From Delphinapterus leucas (taxonomy: Eukaryota > Chordata > Mammalia > Artiodactyla > Monodontidae), in assembly GCF_002288925.2 (NCBI RefSeq), contig NW_022098076.1, positions 84,145,062 to 84,209,061 on the forward strand: a stretch of DNA of 64,000 nucleotides, read 5' to 3'. Position 1 is the first letter of the stretch. Every line of letters starts with the position of its first letter. The notes under the pieces were generated by a model. That model worked only from the letters and a program-made list of their open reading frames with translations, did not search any database and was not told where the DNA came from. Below, piece after piece: positions 1 through 10,543 of this stretch. Both the position numbers and the translations under genes were made by a program.

Positions 1-632
1 ATTCAAGGGCATCCCTCAAACCTGGGCTTCAAAACTATGCCATCCCATAGTCTGCTACAGACCATAAAACACAGTCAGTGTTTCAGCGTCAAATTTACAC
101 ATTGGAAAATAACTGAGCAAAGCCAAGAGAATGTGCTGTGTACTGGATACGGATGTCATGTGGGCAGAATGGCCAAGACAATCCATGGTTGGAAGTTTGA
201 CAGAACCACAAAGAATTCCATTATTAAAGTAAGATTATTTCCCCACTAAAATTTGAAAATGAGAAATTTTTGAAACTTCAGAAATTAAGGATAAGAAGAG
301 GTCTATGTTAAATTTTTACAACTACATCTTTACACATATGGGAATGAAACAAAATAATACATAGAATCTTAACTACATATGAAAATTACAGGATTTGTAA
401 ATTCAAATCCACTAAATATATAATAACGGTTAAAATTTAAAGTGATTTTCTATTAACTAGCCTGGCATTAACCAAAAAAAATTTTTTTTGGAATCATCTC
501 CATATAACTTTGATACAACATAAAAAACACCTATGATTATTATTCATTCAAGAGATATCTGTCAATATATGTCAGTTTCCCATTTTGTATCAAATGCCAT
601 GCTAGGCACTAGGCACTATGGATACAAAAGTG

Positions 633-672
633 AATTTGATTTACCTGAACTCAATATTCGGTAAATCAAATT
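633..672. repeat. Inverted repeat with 13-bp arms
   Basis: aatttgatttacc at 633-645 is the exact reverse complement of ggtaaatcaaatt at 660-672, with a 14-base loop. It is followed to about 725 by AT-rich sequence with several gaattc-type palindromes. It could form a small hairpin but has no transcription-terminator context in a mammalian intron. Probably chance or a relic of an old element. Confidence 0.6.
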
Positions 673-879
673 TTCAACTTACTGAATATTGAATTCAATT
701 TGAATTCAACTGAATTCAAAAATTCCATATTACTTTTAAGTAGATTGGGTAAAGTTAAAGATGCATTATTATAATCACTAAAGTAACCACTAACAACAGT
801 GCAGAGAGATATAACTAGAAGTCAAAAAAAATTTAAATGGAACACTAAAAAATATTTGATTAACACAAAACAATGCTAG

Positions 880-2150
880 GAAGAAGAAAAGAAACAAAAA
901 ACAGATGAGATAGATAAAAAGTAAATGGAGCGATGGCAGACCTAAAAACAACTATAGCAACTACATGAAAATGCACTAAAAACTCCTATATAAAGGCAAG
1001 ATATTGGATTTAAAATATAAAAAAGAAAAATCCAAGTATATGCTGCCTACAAGATACACAATTTAAATTAAAAGACACAAATAGATTGAAAACAAAAGGC
1101 TGAAAAAAGATACACCACACAAACCGTAAGCATAAGGAAAGCAGATGAGCTACCTATATATTTTTAAGGTAACAAGTGGATTTATTTACAGAGAGACACA
1201 CTCCACAGAGTGTGGGCCATCTCAGAAGGTGGACAAGCTATATTAATAGCACATAAAAGAGACCTCAAGATGGAAAGTGACAATAATGATCAAAAAGTTA
1301 ATATATCAGAAATCGATAAATACTACAAACATATGGGCTTTGAATGGTTAATAAGTTCTCTGAATGGTTAATAAGTACATGAAAAGATGTTCAACATCTC
1401 TAGTTATTAGAGAAATCAAAAGCACGTTAACTGCCACTGTGTAACCATTTGAATAGCTAAAATTTTAAAAGTTGGCAATACCAAAAGAAGGCACCAAAAA
1501 TACATGGAGGAACTGGAACTCTCATACATTGCTGATGAGAATGAAGATACAGCTACTTTGGAAAACTCTTTCTTTTATGATTAAATATACATCTACCCTA
1601 TGGTCCAGCCATTTCGCTCCTAGGTATTTATTCAAGAGAAGTGGAAACACATGTCCACACAAAGCCTTGTACAAAAATAGTCATAGTAGCTGTATTCTAG
1701 TAACCCCAAACTGGAAACAATTCAAATGTCCTACAGGTAAATGGATCTTTAAAAAAGCGATGTCCATACAATGGAATTTTACTCAGCTATAGAACAGAAC
1801 AAACTGCTGATACACGTAACATGGATCAATCTCAGTATTGCTCTGTTGAGCCAAAGAACCCAGGCACCGAAGGGTACACACTGTACGACTCCATTTACAT
1901 AAAATTCTAGAACATGCTAACCAACCTACAGTGACAGGAAACAGATCAGTGGTTTTCTGGGAATGGACAGGGAGTGAGAGATGGACTGAAACGGGACAGG
2001 AGGAAACTTCGGGGAGTGATCGAAAAGCTCTGTATCAGGATCATGCTATTGATTTCACAGGCTGTATGCATCTGTGAAACTCCATGAATTGTGTACTTTA
2101 ACTAGGTACAGATTTGCGTACATAAATTAAACCTCAATAAATTTATTTTT
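880..2150 (+). repeat. L1 LINE remnant (ORF2 end and 3' UTR)
   Basis: The part at 980-1110 resembles degraded L1 ORF2 (the 'tgctgcctacaagatacaca' stretch). The part at 1440-2150 resembles an old L1 3' region, including the phrases 'ctcatacattgctgatgaga', 'tggtccagccatttcgctcc' and 'caaactggaaacaattcaaa'. The frame at 1472-1792 (106 codons) lies wholly inside it and is not a gene. It is riddled with stops and small indels, so an old inactive copy. Exact borders and subfamily need a repeat library. Confidence 0.75.
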
Positions 2151-3974
2151 AAATGCCGCAGTTACTATATTAAAAAAAATTAATCTCTGTACCTGCCCTC
2201 AAAGGCCTTGTAGTGCGGAAGAGTAAAATACATGACACTGTTTCTGTGATACATAATAAAGGTCTGGACAAAGGTCTTCACAGAGGCCATGATCTTTGAC
2301 CTTTGATCTAGGTCTCAAAATTCAAGGGTTGCACCAGACAGCCCGAAAGGGAGGTCCCTCAAGGTGGAGGGAATGGCAAGTACAAAAGCGTGATGTAAAG
2401 AAGGCTGTACGGTGAACTAGAGAAGTATGGGGTGACACAGGAGATTTTTCAAAAGTTGACTTTGGACCCCTCTCTTCTATCCTAAGAAGTGTGAAATAAG
2501 CTGTAAAGAAAAAGAGGAGCTTCTGGAAGTTTTAAAATAAGCGAGTTACACGATGTATGTGATGAGCAATTACTAACATTCATCAAATATTTCCAGAGCT
2601 CTTCCAGGCATGTGGTAGATTATCTCCCCATCACTTTCAAAATGAAGTGACCAGTTTGGTCAACGAGATGGTGAAGTAGATGTATCGAGTGTCACACCCA
2701 GGTGGCAGTTGTTAGAGCAGTTTTTGATTTCCCCGCATTCTCTTCCCCTTTGGAGGAGATCAGAGAAAACTACGTTGAGTGGGAATTTCCATGAGGTTCC
2801 TGAGTAGTTATGATAAGCAGAGCCCTCTCCCCCTTTCTCACCTCCCCACACCCTGTGATGAATACTCAGTGTAAAGGGAGAAGAAAAATCTTGTTATGTA
2901 AGGCTCTGAAATTCGGGGGTTGTTTGTAACTGCCCCCAAAGTAACCTGTTCCTTCTGATACAATGTGCACTTTTATTCTGACAATAACATAGAAGGTGGA
3001 TTTCAGAGGAAAGAATCTGCAGGGGACTAGCTAGAAGGCTACCGTAATCCACAGATGATAGGTGTAGGCACTGGGACAGGGGCCATGATCTTAGAAAAGA
3101 GGAGGAAGAATCTGGAGATGTAATGGAGAGAGTTGAAAATGACTCCGAGATTGTCAAAGAACCCGAGTCTAATTGTTTTAGAGGTGTTGAAAAGAGAAGG
3201 TTCTTGAAAGAAGACAGATGACTAAGTGGGGAGATGAAGTTAAAAAAAAGATTAACTTAAAATGTAATTAAGATTAAATTTAATCTTTTTAAAAGATTAA
3301 AGGAGAAGCTACAGGCAGCCTGGCAAAGTACATCATATCAAAAGCTGAGGCACATCCCTACACAGGGAAGGCTATAGAAAGATCATAAGCTTTGGAAGAA
3401 ATCAGACCTGGGTGTGAATCCTGAGTGAATCTGTCAAGTCATCCAGCCTCATTCGTTCAGCAAATAATAAACAACTTCATTCATTCAATAACATTAAAGA
3501 ACACCAAAAAGTCCACTGTCCTATTGGAGTCAGCCTTCAAAAGTAGGGAAGCAAACATTACACATTTAAGCACTGTGCGAAAAACAGACATGATATTGTG
3601 ATTATGAAAAGGGGGCGAAAACAATAAGACAGGGCTTTTCAAAGGCCATTACCATTTCCCTTTGTTCAAAACCCTTATCTGGCACCAAATCAAAAGCAGA
3701 GATTTGTGTGTCCTTTGTACTTACAAAAAGAGAACCATCCTCACTTTCCTTTAGTTTTATCACATTTCAAGAACCAACTGGGAAGCTCTCTTGACTCTAA
3801 GACTGCTTTTTAAAAATCAAAAATTCTGGTTAATTAACACCTAGTGAGCATACCAACATTGTACTAAAGCAGAGTGTATATATGTGGGGAGTGAGAAATG
3901 GGTTTGGTTAAACCTGGCTCATAGGCAAGTCACTTCTCAACGTTTAACCACGTGGAGAGCTTGGTGAAAAAAGG

Positions 3975-4085
3975 CTCTAATTCAGTGGGTCTGGGGTGGT
4001 GCCTGAGATTCCTTCTGCATTTCTAACCAGCTCTCCAGGATGCCACACCTGCGGCTCCCAGGGATGCCAAGCAGCAAGGTTCTAG
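3975..4085. repeat. MER5-like DNA transposon fragment
   Basis: A partial resemblance to the MER5 (hAT-Charlie) family: a 'cagtgggtctggggtggtgc' stretch, then a cag-ctctccagg-like segment. Short and diverged; weak call. Confidence 0.3.
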
Positions 4086-4239
4086 ATGCCTTAAGAGTCT
4101 ATTGACCTCAAGGGAGCTGGTGGAGTATGCTTGACTCTTGCCACTTTACTGCTGAGCTGAGAAAAGCATCTCTACCATGTGCCACTATTTCTCATCAGCT
4201 TCCTTTGTTTTCCTTTACAAAACTGGAGAATCAGATTCC

Positions 4240-4440
4240 AGTATGTGACTGTTTTATGAAGACCCTGGACAAAGGACTTCTAATGGATTACTGAATTAGA
4301 TTCCTACAGTTCTTTGAGGTGGGTACCCTGATTATGCCCGCTTTATAGAAGAGAAGACCCCAAGCCACATTAGTAAGTGTGGAAAAGATTCAAAATCTAG
4401 AGTCTACTCTAAAGACCATACTCTTAACCACTGCTTCCTC
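4240..4440. repeat. L2/MIR-like ancient repeat fragment
   Basis: The run 'gaggtgggtaccctgattat', then a gcccgctttatagaagagaa segment and 'actcttaaccactgcttcc', follows the order seen in old L2/MIR-class repeats (a gagg-tagg-tact block, a cccattttacagatgaggaa block, then a gctcttaaccactac block). Diverged; the family is not certain. Confidence 0.4.
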
Positions 4441-4956
4441 CTTGCTGTGGTTACATCACAAGTTTCTTTCCTGCTCTTTTGCAGTGTTGGAAGTGACTTG
4501 CAGTTGACTGCTGCCTCCCCTTTCTAAAGTCGATAAAGCCAAGTCTGGACTTCTGTCAGAATGACTTGGTTTCATTTCAAAGGCAATTGAAATCCAAATT
4601 AAAAAATCTTCTGGAATTCAGCAAAAAGAAGGAAAATTTAACTCTAGCATTGAAGGTTGTTTTTTTTTTTTGTCCAGGAAGTAATGTCAGTTCATGCAAG
4701 ATTGTCATATGCCTCAGAATTCTTGGGCACTGTTATTTTATCAAGAGAGCACCTGATGTCCTATCTAACAAGGATGGCAGGAGAAGGTTCCACAAGAACC
4801 CTCCCTATCAATGGCGAGAAGCTACTATATACCACACAGCAACATCTGTGGTCTGGGCACTTATAGGACTTAATAAAGAGTTTAATACATGTCCTTTTTA
4901 TTATTCTATGAAGAAGAGTCCCTGATTCAATGCAACTAACTGAACTATGCATGGAA

Positions 4957-5127
4957 AACAGTGGCTCTCAAATTTGGTTGCACATGGGAATCTCCAGAGA
5001 GCTTTAAATACAGATACCTGAGTCCTACTGCTGGGGAGTCCAGTGTAACTGACTTGGGATGTTTCAGGATTTTTAGATGGTCCTTAGGAGATTCTAATAC
5101 ACAGCCAGAGTTGACAATCACTGGCAT
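4957..5127 (+). repeat. MER5-like DNA transposon relic (copy 1)
   Basis: Begins 'gtggctctcaaatttggttg' and ends near 'agttgacaatcactgg', with the central order ggaatctccagagag - cctgagtcctactgc - ccttaggagattctaatac. This is the layout of MER5A/B, a non-autonomous hAT-Charlie element. The short frames over it (4961-5170 plus, 4945-5127 minus) are not genes. Confidence 0.65.
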
Positions 5128-5142
5128 AAAAAACAGGGGGAA

Positions 5143-5416
5143 GGGGCTTCCCTGGTGGTGCAGTGGTTAAGAATCCGCCTGCCAATGCAGGGGACACAGG
5201 TTGGAGCCCTGGTCCGGGAAGATCCCACATGCCGCAGAGCAACTAAGCCCGTGAGCCACAGCTACTGAGCCTGCGCTCTAGAGCCCGTGCTCTGCAACAA
5301 GAGAAGCCACCACGATGAGAAGCCCGCGCACCGCAATAAAGAGCAGCCCCCGCTTGCTGCAACTAGAGAAAGCCCGTGCACAGCAACGAAAACCCAACTC
5401 AGCCAAAAATAAATAA

Positions 5417-5454
<38 letters not shown>
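5143..5454 (+). mobile_element. CHR-type tRNA-Glu-derived SINE with TA-repeat tail (copy 1)
   Basis: Starts ggggcttccctggtggtgc, has the gatcccacatgccgcagag block, and continues through a long body (agaagccaccacgatgagaa, agcagcccccgcttgctgc) to an A-rich aaataaataaattt end, followed by TA repeats (5419-5454). The long body with the extra 'gagaagcccgcgcaccgc' block separates it from the short forms elsewhere in the window. SINEs of this family characterise cetaceans and related cetartiodactyls. Confidence 0.9.
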
Positions 5455-5459
<5 letters not shown>

Positions 5460-6578
5460 GGGAAGTGTATAATGTTCACTCTATAACCAAAAAGGGGGGT
5501 GTGCATCTCCATTCACTCGCTGTCAGGGTTTCGCCTACCTACATAGCTACATAGGTCTAATACACATTCTAATTGCAAGCAAATGGTTCTCCACAATCAG
5601 TGACCAAACCACATATTTCACACTGTGTGTTTGATGACCGACTACATCAGCAACGCTGATCCAAAGTAGCAGTTCTTAACCTGGAGATGGAATTCAGGTG
5701 GTCTGTGAACTTAGATGGGAACAAATATTACATCTCTACGTTCACTAAACTTTCCTGGAAGTTCAGCATTTCCTTCAGTTATGAAAATAGCTAACAAACC
5801 ACAATAGTATTAGCAGTTCTTGAGAGTTTGCACCCACTGGTATTTTCACGTCACATTTCAGTTTTGCAGTCATCAGTACTTTGAGATTACAGTTGTTTAA
5901 TAGATCTGCTGTTAGATCTAGGTATTTAGTGCAATAATAATGATGCACCTATGTTACTATTTCATGACTTTAATACTTTGATAATGTATTCAAAGTTAAA
6001 CTGATTCTGATAACTGAATTATTCTAAGAAGGATCTAAATGCTTCATCAGATCCGATGTGGTCAGTGGCACAATAAAAGGGCACGAGCCCTGCTCTGAGG
6101 ACGGTGCCCTAGCAAGCCAGATATTGCACGTTTGCGTCCAAGGCCACCTCCGAGAAGGGCCCTCTCAGGAGGGAGACACCCCGACAAAGTTGGCTCTTGG
6201 CTTTCCCTGCATTTCCGCAGATAAGATTTAACGTGAAAAAGCCAGTTCAACGCGGCAGAAAATAGAATGGATGGGCTTTCTCTTTACCCTCAGCTGCCTC
6301 TTGCTCTTGGCATTTCGTTGTGCCCAGACTGCCAGGCTGGTAACTCGAGCCTCCAAATTAATCAAAACACACAGCGCCCAGTTCAAGCCCAGGCAGACAA
6401 GCCGGGAGCCAGACAAGCTCTCGTCTGGTGACCCCCAGCCCAGCTCCCCCTCCCCGCCCGCCAGCCCGCGCGCCCCACCCTGGGATGCCACGCTCCCTCC
6501 ACCGCCCGCGCTTCCAGGCGGGTGGCCCGGGCCCTGGGGCTGCCATCCGTCGCCCAGACTGGGTCGGGGGCACCTTAC

Positions 6579-7110
6579 CTCGTGGGGACGCCCGCCGCCC
6601 CGGGAACCACGACTGCGCCCGCCCGCGCGGCGCGCACGTCCCACCGCGCCCAATTCCGCGGGCGACTCGGCTGCCTCTTCCCCACGCGCTCACCGCCGGG
6701 TCCGGCGGCTGCCGGATTGGAGACGCGTTGAGAAAGGGAAAGAGGCGAGACGGCCGCGGCCGGGAGCCGGAGCGAGCGGAGCCGCGCGAGTGCAGACGCC
6801 CGGCGCGCCTCCCGCTTAATCTGAGCAGGGCCGCTGGCCACTCCCTCCCCCGTGCTCCGCCGCCTCCACAACGCTCACCCCCCAAACTCCCCACCTCCGA
6901 CTCGCAGCCCCTTGCCCCGCCTAGGCCCCTGAACCTTGGGAGCGTCACCTCTTTAACCCCTGACCCTGGCCCCGCACCCACCTGCCCCGCAGGCGCGCAG
7001 CCCTTTCTCACAGCCTCCTGGCACGCTTCCTGGGTCGGAGGGACATCTCCCGGTGAGTTGGCGGGGAGGGGGAACGGGGGCGGGACCTAAGCCACTTCTT
7101 CCCTCCCTTG
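6579..7110 (-). other. COL4A4: Candidate non-coding 5' exon of COL4A4 (copy 1)
   Basis: Read on the minus strand, the island has a strong splice donor: exon end AG at 6580-6579 followed by GTAAGG from 6578. COL4A4 starts with a non-coding exon in the promoter shared with COL4A3, so this donor is a reasonable end for it. The right border is only a guess set upstream of the COL4A3 ATG. Weaker GTGAGC-type donors exist on the same strand near 6682 and 6871, so another donor could be used. No COL4A4 coding sequence was seen, as expected if translation begins in exon 2. Confidence 0.35.
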
Positions 7111-7270
7111 AAGCCTCGGTGGGGAGGCTGAGCCCTACAAAACCCGCCCCGGGCGGGCGGGCCAGGCTAGCTTCACAGCCGGGCCCCTCAACTCGCGCCG
7201 CGCAGGGCACGCGGCGGCCCGAGAGCCTGCGGGCCCCTGGACACGCCGGGGCTCCTAGCGGACGCCCACG

Positions 7271-7357
7271 ATGCGCCCTGGGACGGCGCCGAGGCCGCCG
7301 GCGCTGCTGCTTCTGCTTCAGCTGGTGCTCCTGGTGGCCGCGCCCACTGCCGGCAAG
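7271..7357 (+). CDS. COL4A3: COL4A3 exon 1 coding part, signal peptide (copy 1)
   Basis: First coding exon of the collagen alpha-3(IV) chain, a basement-membrane collagen that assembles with alpha-4 and alpha-5 chains. The ATG at 7271 opens 29 codons: a short N-region with Arg (MRPGTAPRPP), a Leu-rich hydrophobic core, then APTAGK. This is a typical signal peptide, with cleavage likely near the Ala/Gly before the Lys. The exon stops on a whole codon (AAG, Lys) at 7357 and is followed by gtgagta, a near-consensus donor. As I remember it, human COL4A3 exon 1 also codes 29 residues with TAPRP near the start and a final Lys, so length, phase and motif agree. The longer plus frame 7053-7361 is in another frame and is chance. 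The collagenous and NC1 parts lie in exons beyond the window. Not checked by alignment. Confidence 0.85.
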
Positions 7358-7650
7358 GTGAGTACGCGGCGCTGAGACCCCCACCCCGCGTCCTCCGACA
7401 GGCCGGCCCCGCCCGCGGGGGCGCTGCCCTTCACCCTCTGCTGGTGCGTGCGGTGACTGCGGGCGCCAAGCAGACACCTCAGGGGGCAGCGTGGGGACGG
7501 GGGCAAGCGGGGATGCACGGGAACAGGTGGAATGCGCGGGGCTGGAGGGAGGGGCGAGGAGGGGGCTTGTAGGGCTCCTAGGGGTCAGGGATGGAGAAGG
7601 CCCTGACAGAGGTAGATAGGTAAGTAGGTAAGTAGACGGATGATAAATAG

Positions 7651-7651
7651 G

Positions 7652-7704
<53 letters not shown>
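7651..7704 (+). repeat. (GATA)n microsatellite at duplication junction (copy 1)
   Basis: About 54 nt of tagatagata repeat ending exactly where copy 2 begins. Upstream, 7611-7650 has imperfect relatives (aggtagataggtaagtaggt). On the minus strand it reads YLSI codons, which explains the frame at 7578-7760. Confidence 0.95.
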
Positions 7705-8142
7705 CTTTCTAAAGTCGATAAAGCCAAGTCTGGACTTCTGTCAGAATGACTTGGTTTCATTTCAAAGGCAATTGAAATTCAAATTAAAAAAATCTTCTGG
7801 AATTCAGCAAAAAGAAGGAAAATTTAACTCTAGCATTGAAGGTTGTTTTTTTTTTTTGTCCAGGAAGTAATGTCAGTTCATGCAAGATTGTCATATGCCT
7901 CAGAATTCTTGGGCACTGTTATTTTATCAAGAGAGCACCTGATGTCCTATCTAACAAGGATGGCAGGAGAAGGTTCCACAAGAACCCTCCCTATCAATGG
8001 CGAGAAGCTACTATATACCACACAGCAACATCTGTGGTCTGGGCACTTATAGGACTTAATAAAGAGTTTAATACATGTCCTTTTTATTATTCTATGAAGA
8101 AGAGTCCCTGATTCAATGCAACTAACTGAACTATGCATGGAA

Positions 8143-8313
8143 AACAGTGGCTCTCAAATTTGGTTGCACATGGGAATCTCCAGAGAGCTTTAAATACAGA
8201 TACCTGAGTCCTACTGCTGGGGAGTCCAGTGTAACTGACTTGGGATGTTTCAGGATTTTTAGATGGTCCTTAGGAGATTCTAATACACAGCCAGAGTTGA
8301 CAATCACTGGCAT
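8143..8313 (+). repeat. MER5-like DNA transposon relic (copy 2)
   Basis: The duplicated counterpart of the element at 4957-5127, at the same offset of 3,186 and with no difference seen. Confidence 0.65.
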
Positions 8314-8328
8314 AAAAAACAGGGGGAA

Positions 8329-8602
8329 GGGGCTTCCCTGGTGGTGCAGTGGTTAAGAATCCGCCTGCCAATGCAGGGGACACAGGTTGGAGCCCTGGTC
8401 CGGGAAGATCCCACATGCCGCAGAGCAACTAAGCCCGTGAGCCACAGCTACTGAGCCTGCGCTCTAGAGCCCGTGCTCTGCAACAAGAGAAGCCACCACG
8501 ATGAGAAGCCCGCGCACCGCAATAAAGAGCAGCCCCCGCTTGCTGCAACTAGAGAAAGCCCGTGCACAGCAACGAAAACCCAACTCAGCCAAAAATAAAT
8601 AA

Positions 8603-8640
<38 letters not shown>
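8329..8640 (+). mobile_element. CHR-type SINE with TA-repeat tail (copy 2)
   Basis: Same insertion as 5143-5454, with identical flanks and identical TA length. It is therefore a product of the segmental duplication and not a second insertion. Confidence 0.9.
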
Positions 8641-8645
<5 letters not shown>

Positions 8646-9764
8646 GGGAAGTGTATAATGTTCACTCTATAACCAAAAAGGGGGGTGTGCATCTCCATTC
8701 ACTCGCTGTCAGGGTTTCGCCTACCTACATAGCTACATAGGTCTAATACACATTCTAATTGCAAGCAAATGGTTCTCCACAATCAGTGACCAAACCACAT
8801 ATTTCACACTGTGTGTTTGATGACCGACTACATCAGCAACGCTGATCCAAAGTAGCAGTTCTTAACCTGGAGATGGAATTCAGGTGGTCTGTGAACTTAG
8901 ATGGGAACAAATATTACATCTCTACGTTCACTAAACTTTCCTGGAAGTTCAGCATTTCCTTCAGTTATGAAAATAGCTAACAAACCACAATAGTATTAGC
9001 AGTTCTTGAGAGTTTGCACCCACTGGTATTTTCACGTCACATTTCAGTTTTGCAGTCATCAGTACTTTGAGATTACAGTTGTTTAATAGATCTGCTGTTA
9101 GATCTAGGTATTTAGTGCAATAATAATGATGCACCTATGTTACTATTTCATGACTTTAATACTTTGATAATGTATTCAAAGTTAAACTGATTCTGATAAC
9201 TGAATTATTCTAAGAAGGATCTAAATGCTTCATCAGATCCGATGTGGTCAGTGGCACAATAAAAGGGCACGAGCCCTGCTCTGAGGACGGTGCCCTAGCA
9301 AGCCAGATATTGCACGTTTGCGTCCAAGGCCACCTCCGAGAAGGGCCCTCTCAGGAGGGAGACACCCCGACAAAGTTGGCTCTTGGCTTTCCCTGCATTT
9401 CCGCAGATAAGATTTAACGTGAAAAAGCCAGTTCAACGCGGCAGAAAATAGAATGGATGGGCTTTCTCTTTACCCTCAGCTGCCTCTTGCTCTTGGCATT
9501 TCGTTGTGCCCAGACTGCCAGGCTGGTAACTCGAGCCTCCAAATTAATCAAAACACACAGCGCCCAGTTCAAGCCCAGGCAGACAAGCCGGGAGCCAGAC
9601 AAGCTCTCGTCTGGTGACCCCCAGCCCAGCTCCCCCTCCCCGCCCGCCAGCCCGCGCGCCCCACCCTGGGATGCCACGCTCCCTCCACCGCCCGCGCTTC
9701 CAGGCGGGTGGCCCGGGCCCTGGGGCTGCCATCCGTCGCCCAGACTGGGTCGGGGGCACCTTAC

Positions 9765-10296
9765 CTCGTGGGGACGCCCGCCGCCCCGGGAACCACGACT
9801 GCGCCCGCCCGCGCGGCGCGCACCTCCCACCGCGCCCAATTCCGCGGGCGACTCGGCTGCCTCTTCCCCACGCGCTCACCGCCGGGTCCGGCGGCTGCCG
9901 GATTGGAGACGCGTTGAGAAAGGGAAAGAGGCGAGACGGCCGCGGCCGGGAGCCGGAGCGAGCGGAGCCGCGCGAGTGCAGACGCCCGGCGCGCCTCCCG
10001 CTTAATCTGAGCAGGGCCGCTGGCCACTCCCTCCCCCGTGCTCCGCCGCCTCCACAACGCTCACCCCCCAAACTCCCCACCTCCGACTCGCAGCCCCTTG
10101 CCCCGCCTAGGCCCCTGAACCTTGGGAGCGTCACCTCTTTAACCCCTGACCCTGGCCCCGCACCCACCTGCCCCGCAGGCGCGCAGCCCTTTCTCACAGC
10201 CTCCTGGCACGCTTCCTGGGTCGGAGGGACATCTCCCGGTGAGTTGGCGGGGAGGGGGAACGGGGGCGGGACCTAAGCCACTTCTTCCCTCCCTTG
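9765..10296 (-). other. COL4A4: Candidate non-coding 5' exon of COL4A4 (copy 2)
   Basis: Same layout as 6579-7110, with the minus-strand donor GTAAGG starting at 9764. Transcripts from this copy would have to run leftward through copy 1 to reach the rest of COL4A4. Same uncertainty about the borders. Confidence 0.33.
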
Positions 10297-10456
10297 AAGC
10301 CTCGGTGGGGAGGCTGAGCCCTACAAAACCCGCCCCGGGCGGGCGGGCCAGGCTAGCTTCACAGCCGGGCCCCTCAACTCGCGCCGCGCAGGGCACGCGG
10401 CGGCCCGAGAGCCTGCGGGCCCCTGGACACGCCGGGGCTCCTAGCGGACGCCCACG

Positions 10457-10543
10457 ATGCGCCCTGGGACGGCGCCGAGGCCGCCGGCGCTGCTGCTTCT
10501 GCTTCAGCTGGTGCTCCTGGTGGCCGCGCCCACTGCCGGCAAG
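10457..10543 (+). CDS. COL4A3: COL4A3 exon 1 coding part, signal peptide (copy 2)
   Basis: Identical to the exon at 7271-7357: same 29 codons, same AAG end, same gtgagta donor from 10544. It is nearer to the downstream exons, so in a simple reading this is the ancestral position relative to intron 1. Exon 1 has no splice acceptor, so a transcript starting in copy 1 would be expected to skip this exon and join exon 2 directly, giving the same protein. Either copy could therefore supply the signal peptide. A minus-strand frame of 274 codons (10139-10963) across it is an artefact of GC-rich DNA joined to a GATA repeat. Confidence 0.85.

Larger units (their letters stand above)
1..4519 (-). other. 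Non-coding DNA left of the duplication, probable COL4A4 intron 1
   Basis: AT-rich sequence with no exon that I can recognise on either strand. Short frames such as 37-249, 2660-2851 and 2894-3157 have no domain features. Because COL4A4 runs leftward from the shared promoter, this stretch is most simply its first intron; that is inference from the known head-to-head gene order. I looked for the COL4A4 first coding exon on the minus strand and did not find it, so it may lie beyond the window. The region contains an L1 remnant (about 880-2150), a hairpin at 633-672 and an L2/MIR-like piece near 4240-4440. Nothing specific was seen in 1-630 or 2160-3970. Confidence 0.5.
6415..7580. promoter_or_regulatory. 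CpG island, shared COL4A3/COL4A4 promoter region (copy 1)
   Basis: The sequence changes abruptly from AT-rich to very GC- and CpG-rich, with many cgcg runs between 6580 and 6830. GC boxes are visible at 7076-7086 (gggggcgggac), 7143-7150 (cccgcccc) and 7151-7163 (gggcgggcgggcc). No TATA box was seen at a suitable place before the COL4A3 ATG at 7271, which fits a CpG-island promoter. COL4A3 and COL4A4 are known to be divergently transcribed from one shared promoter region; placement of both start sites here is inference. Frames on both strands across the island (for example 6271-6819 and 6358-7011) are open because GC-rich DNA has few stop codons. Confidence 0.8.
4520..7704. repeat. Tandem segmental duplication, copy 1
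   Basis: The unit starts at ctttctaaagtcg (4520) and ends at the last base of a 54-nt GATA array (7704), directly abutting copy 2. Contents in order: MER5-like relic, CHR SINE with a TA-repeat tail, about 1 kb of unique sequence, CpG island, COL4A3 exon 1, GATA microsatellite. The offset to copy 2 is 3,185 at the left end and 3,186 after one extra A in an A-run. Differences seen by eye: C at 4594 against T at 7779, one A length difference near 4605, and G at 6638 against C at 9824. The left flank of copy 1 (ctgctgcctccc) and the right flank of copy 2 (ttagatatgc) are each present once, which defines the unit. Confidence 0.97.

Noticed and set aside
633..725. Hairpin and gaattc palindromes as a possible replication or recombination site
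   Set aside because: Short arms in AT-rich DNA; nothing else supports a function.
1472..1792. 106-codon plus frame
   Set aside because: Lies inside an L1 3' UTR remnant.
4566..4925. 119-codon plus frame at the start of copy 1 (shorter form at 7836-8111)
   Set aside because: The one-base A-run difference breaks the frame in copy 2, and no domain is seen. Not maintained, so not a gene.
6358..7011. 217-codon minus-strand frame in the CpG island (also 9544-10197)
   Set aside because: Arg/Gly/Pro/Ala-rich composition is that of translated CpG-rich DNA. It overlaps several other open frames on both strands, as expected by chance.
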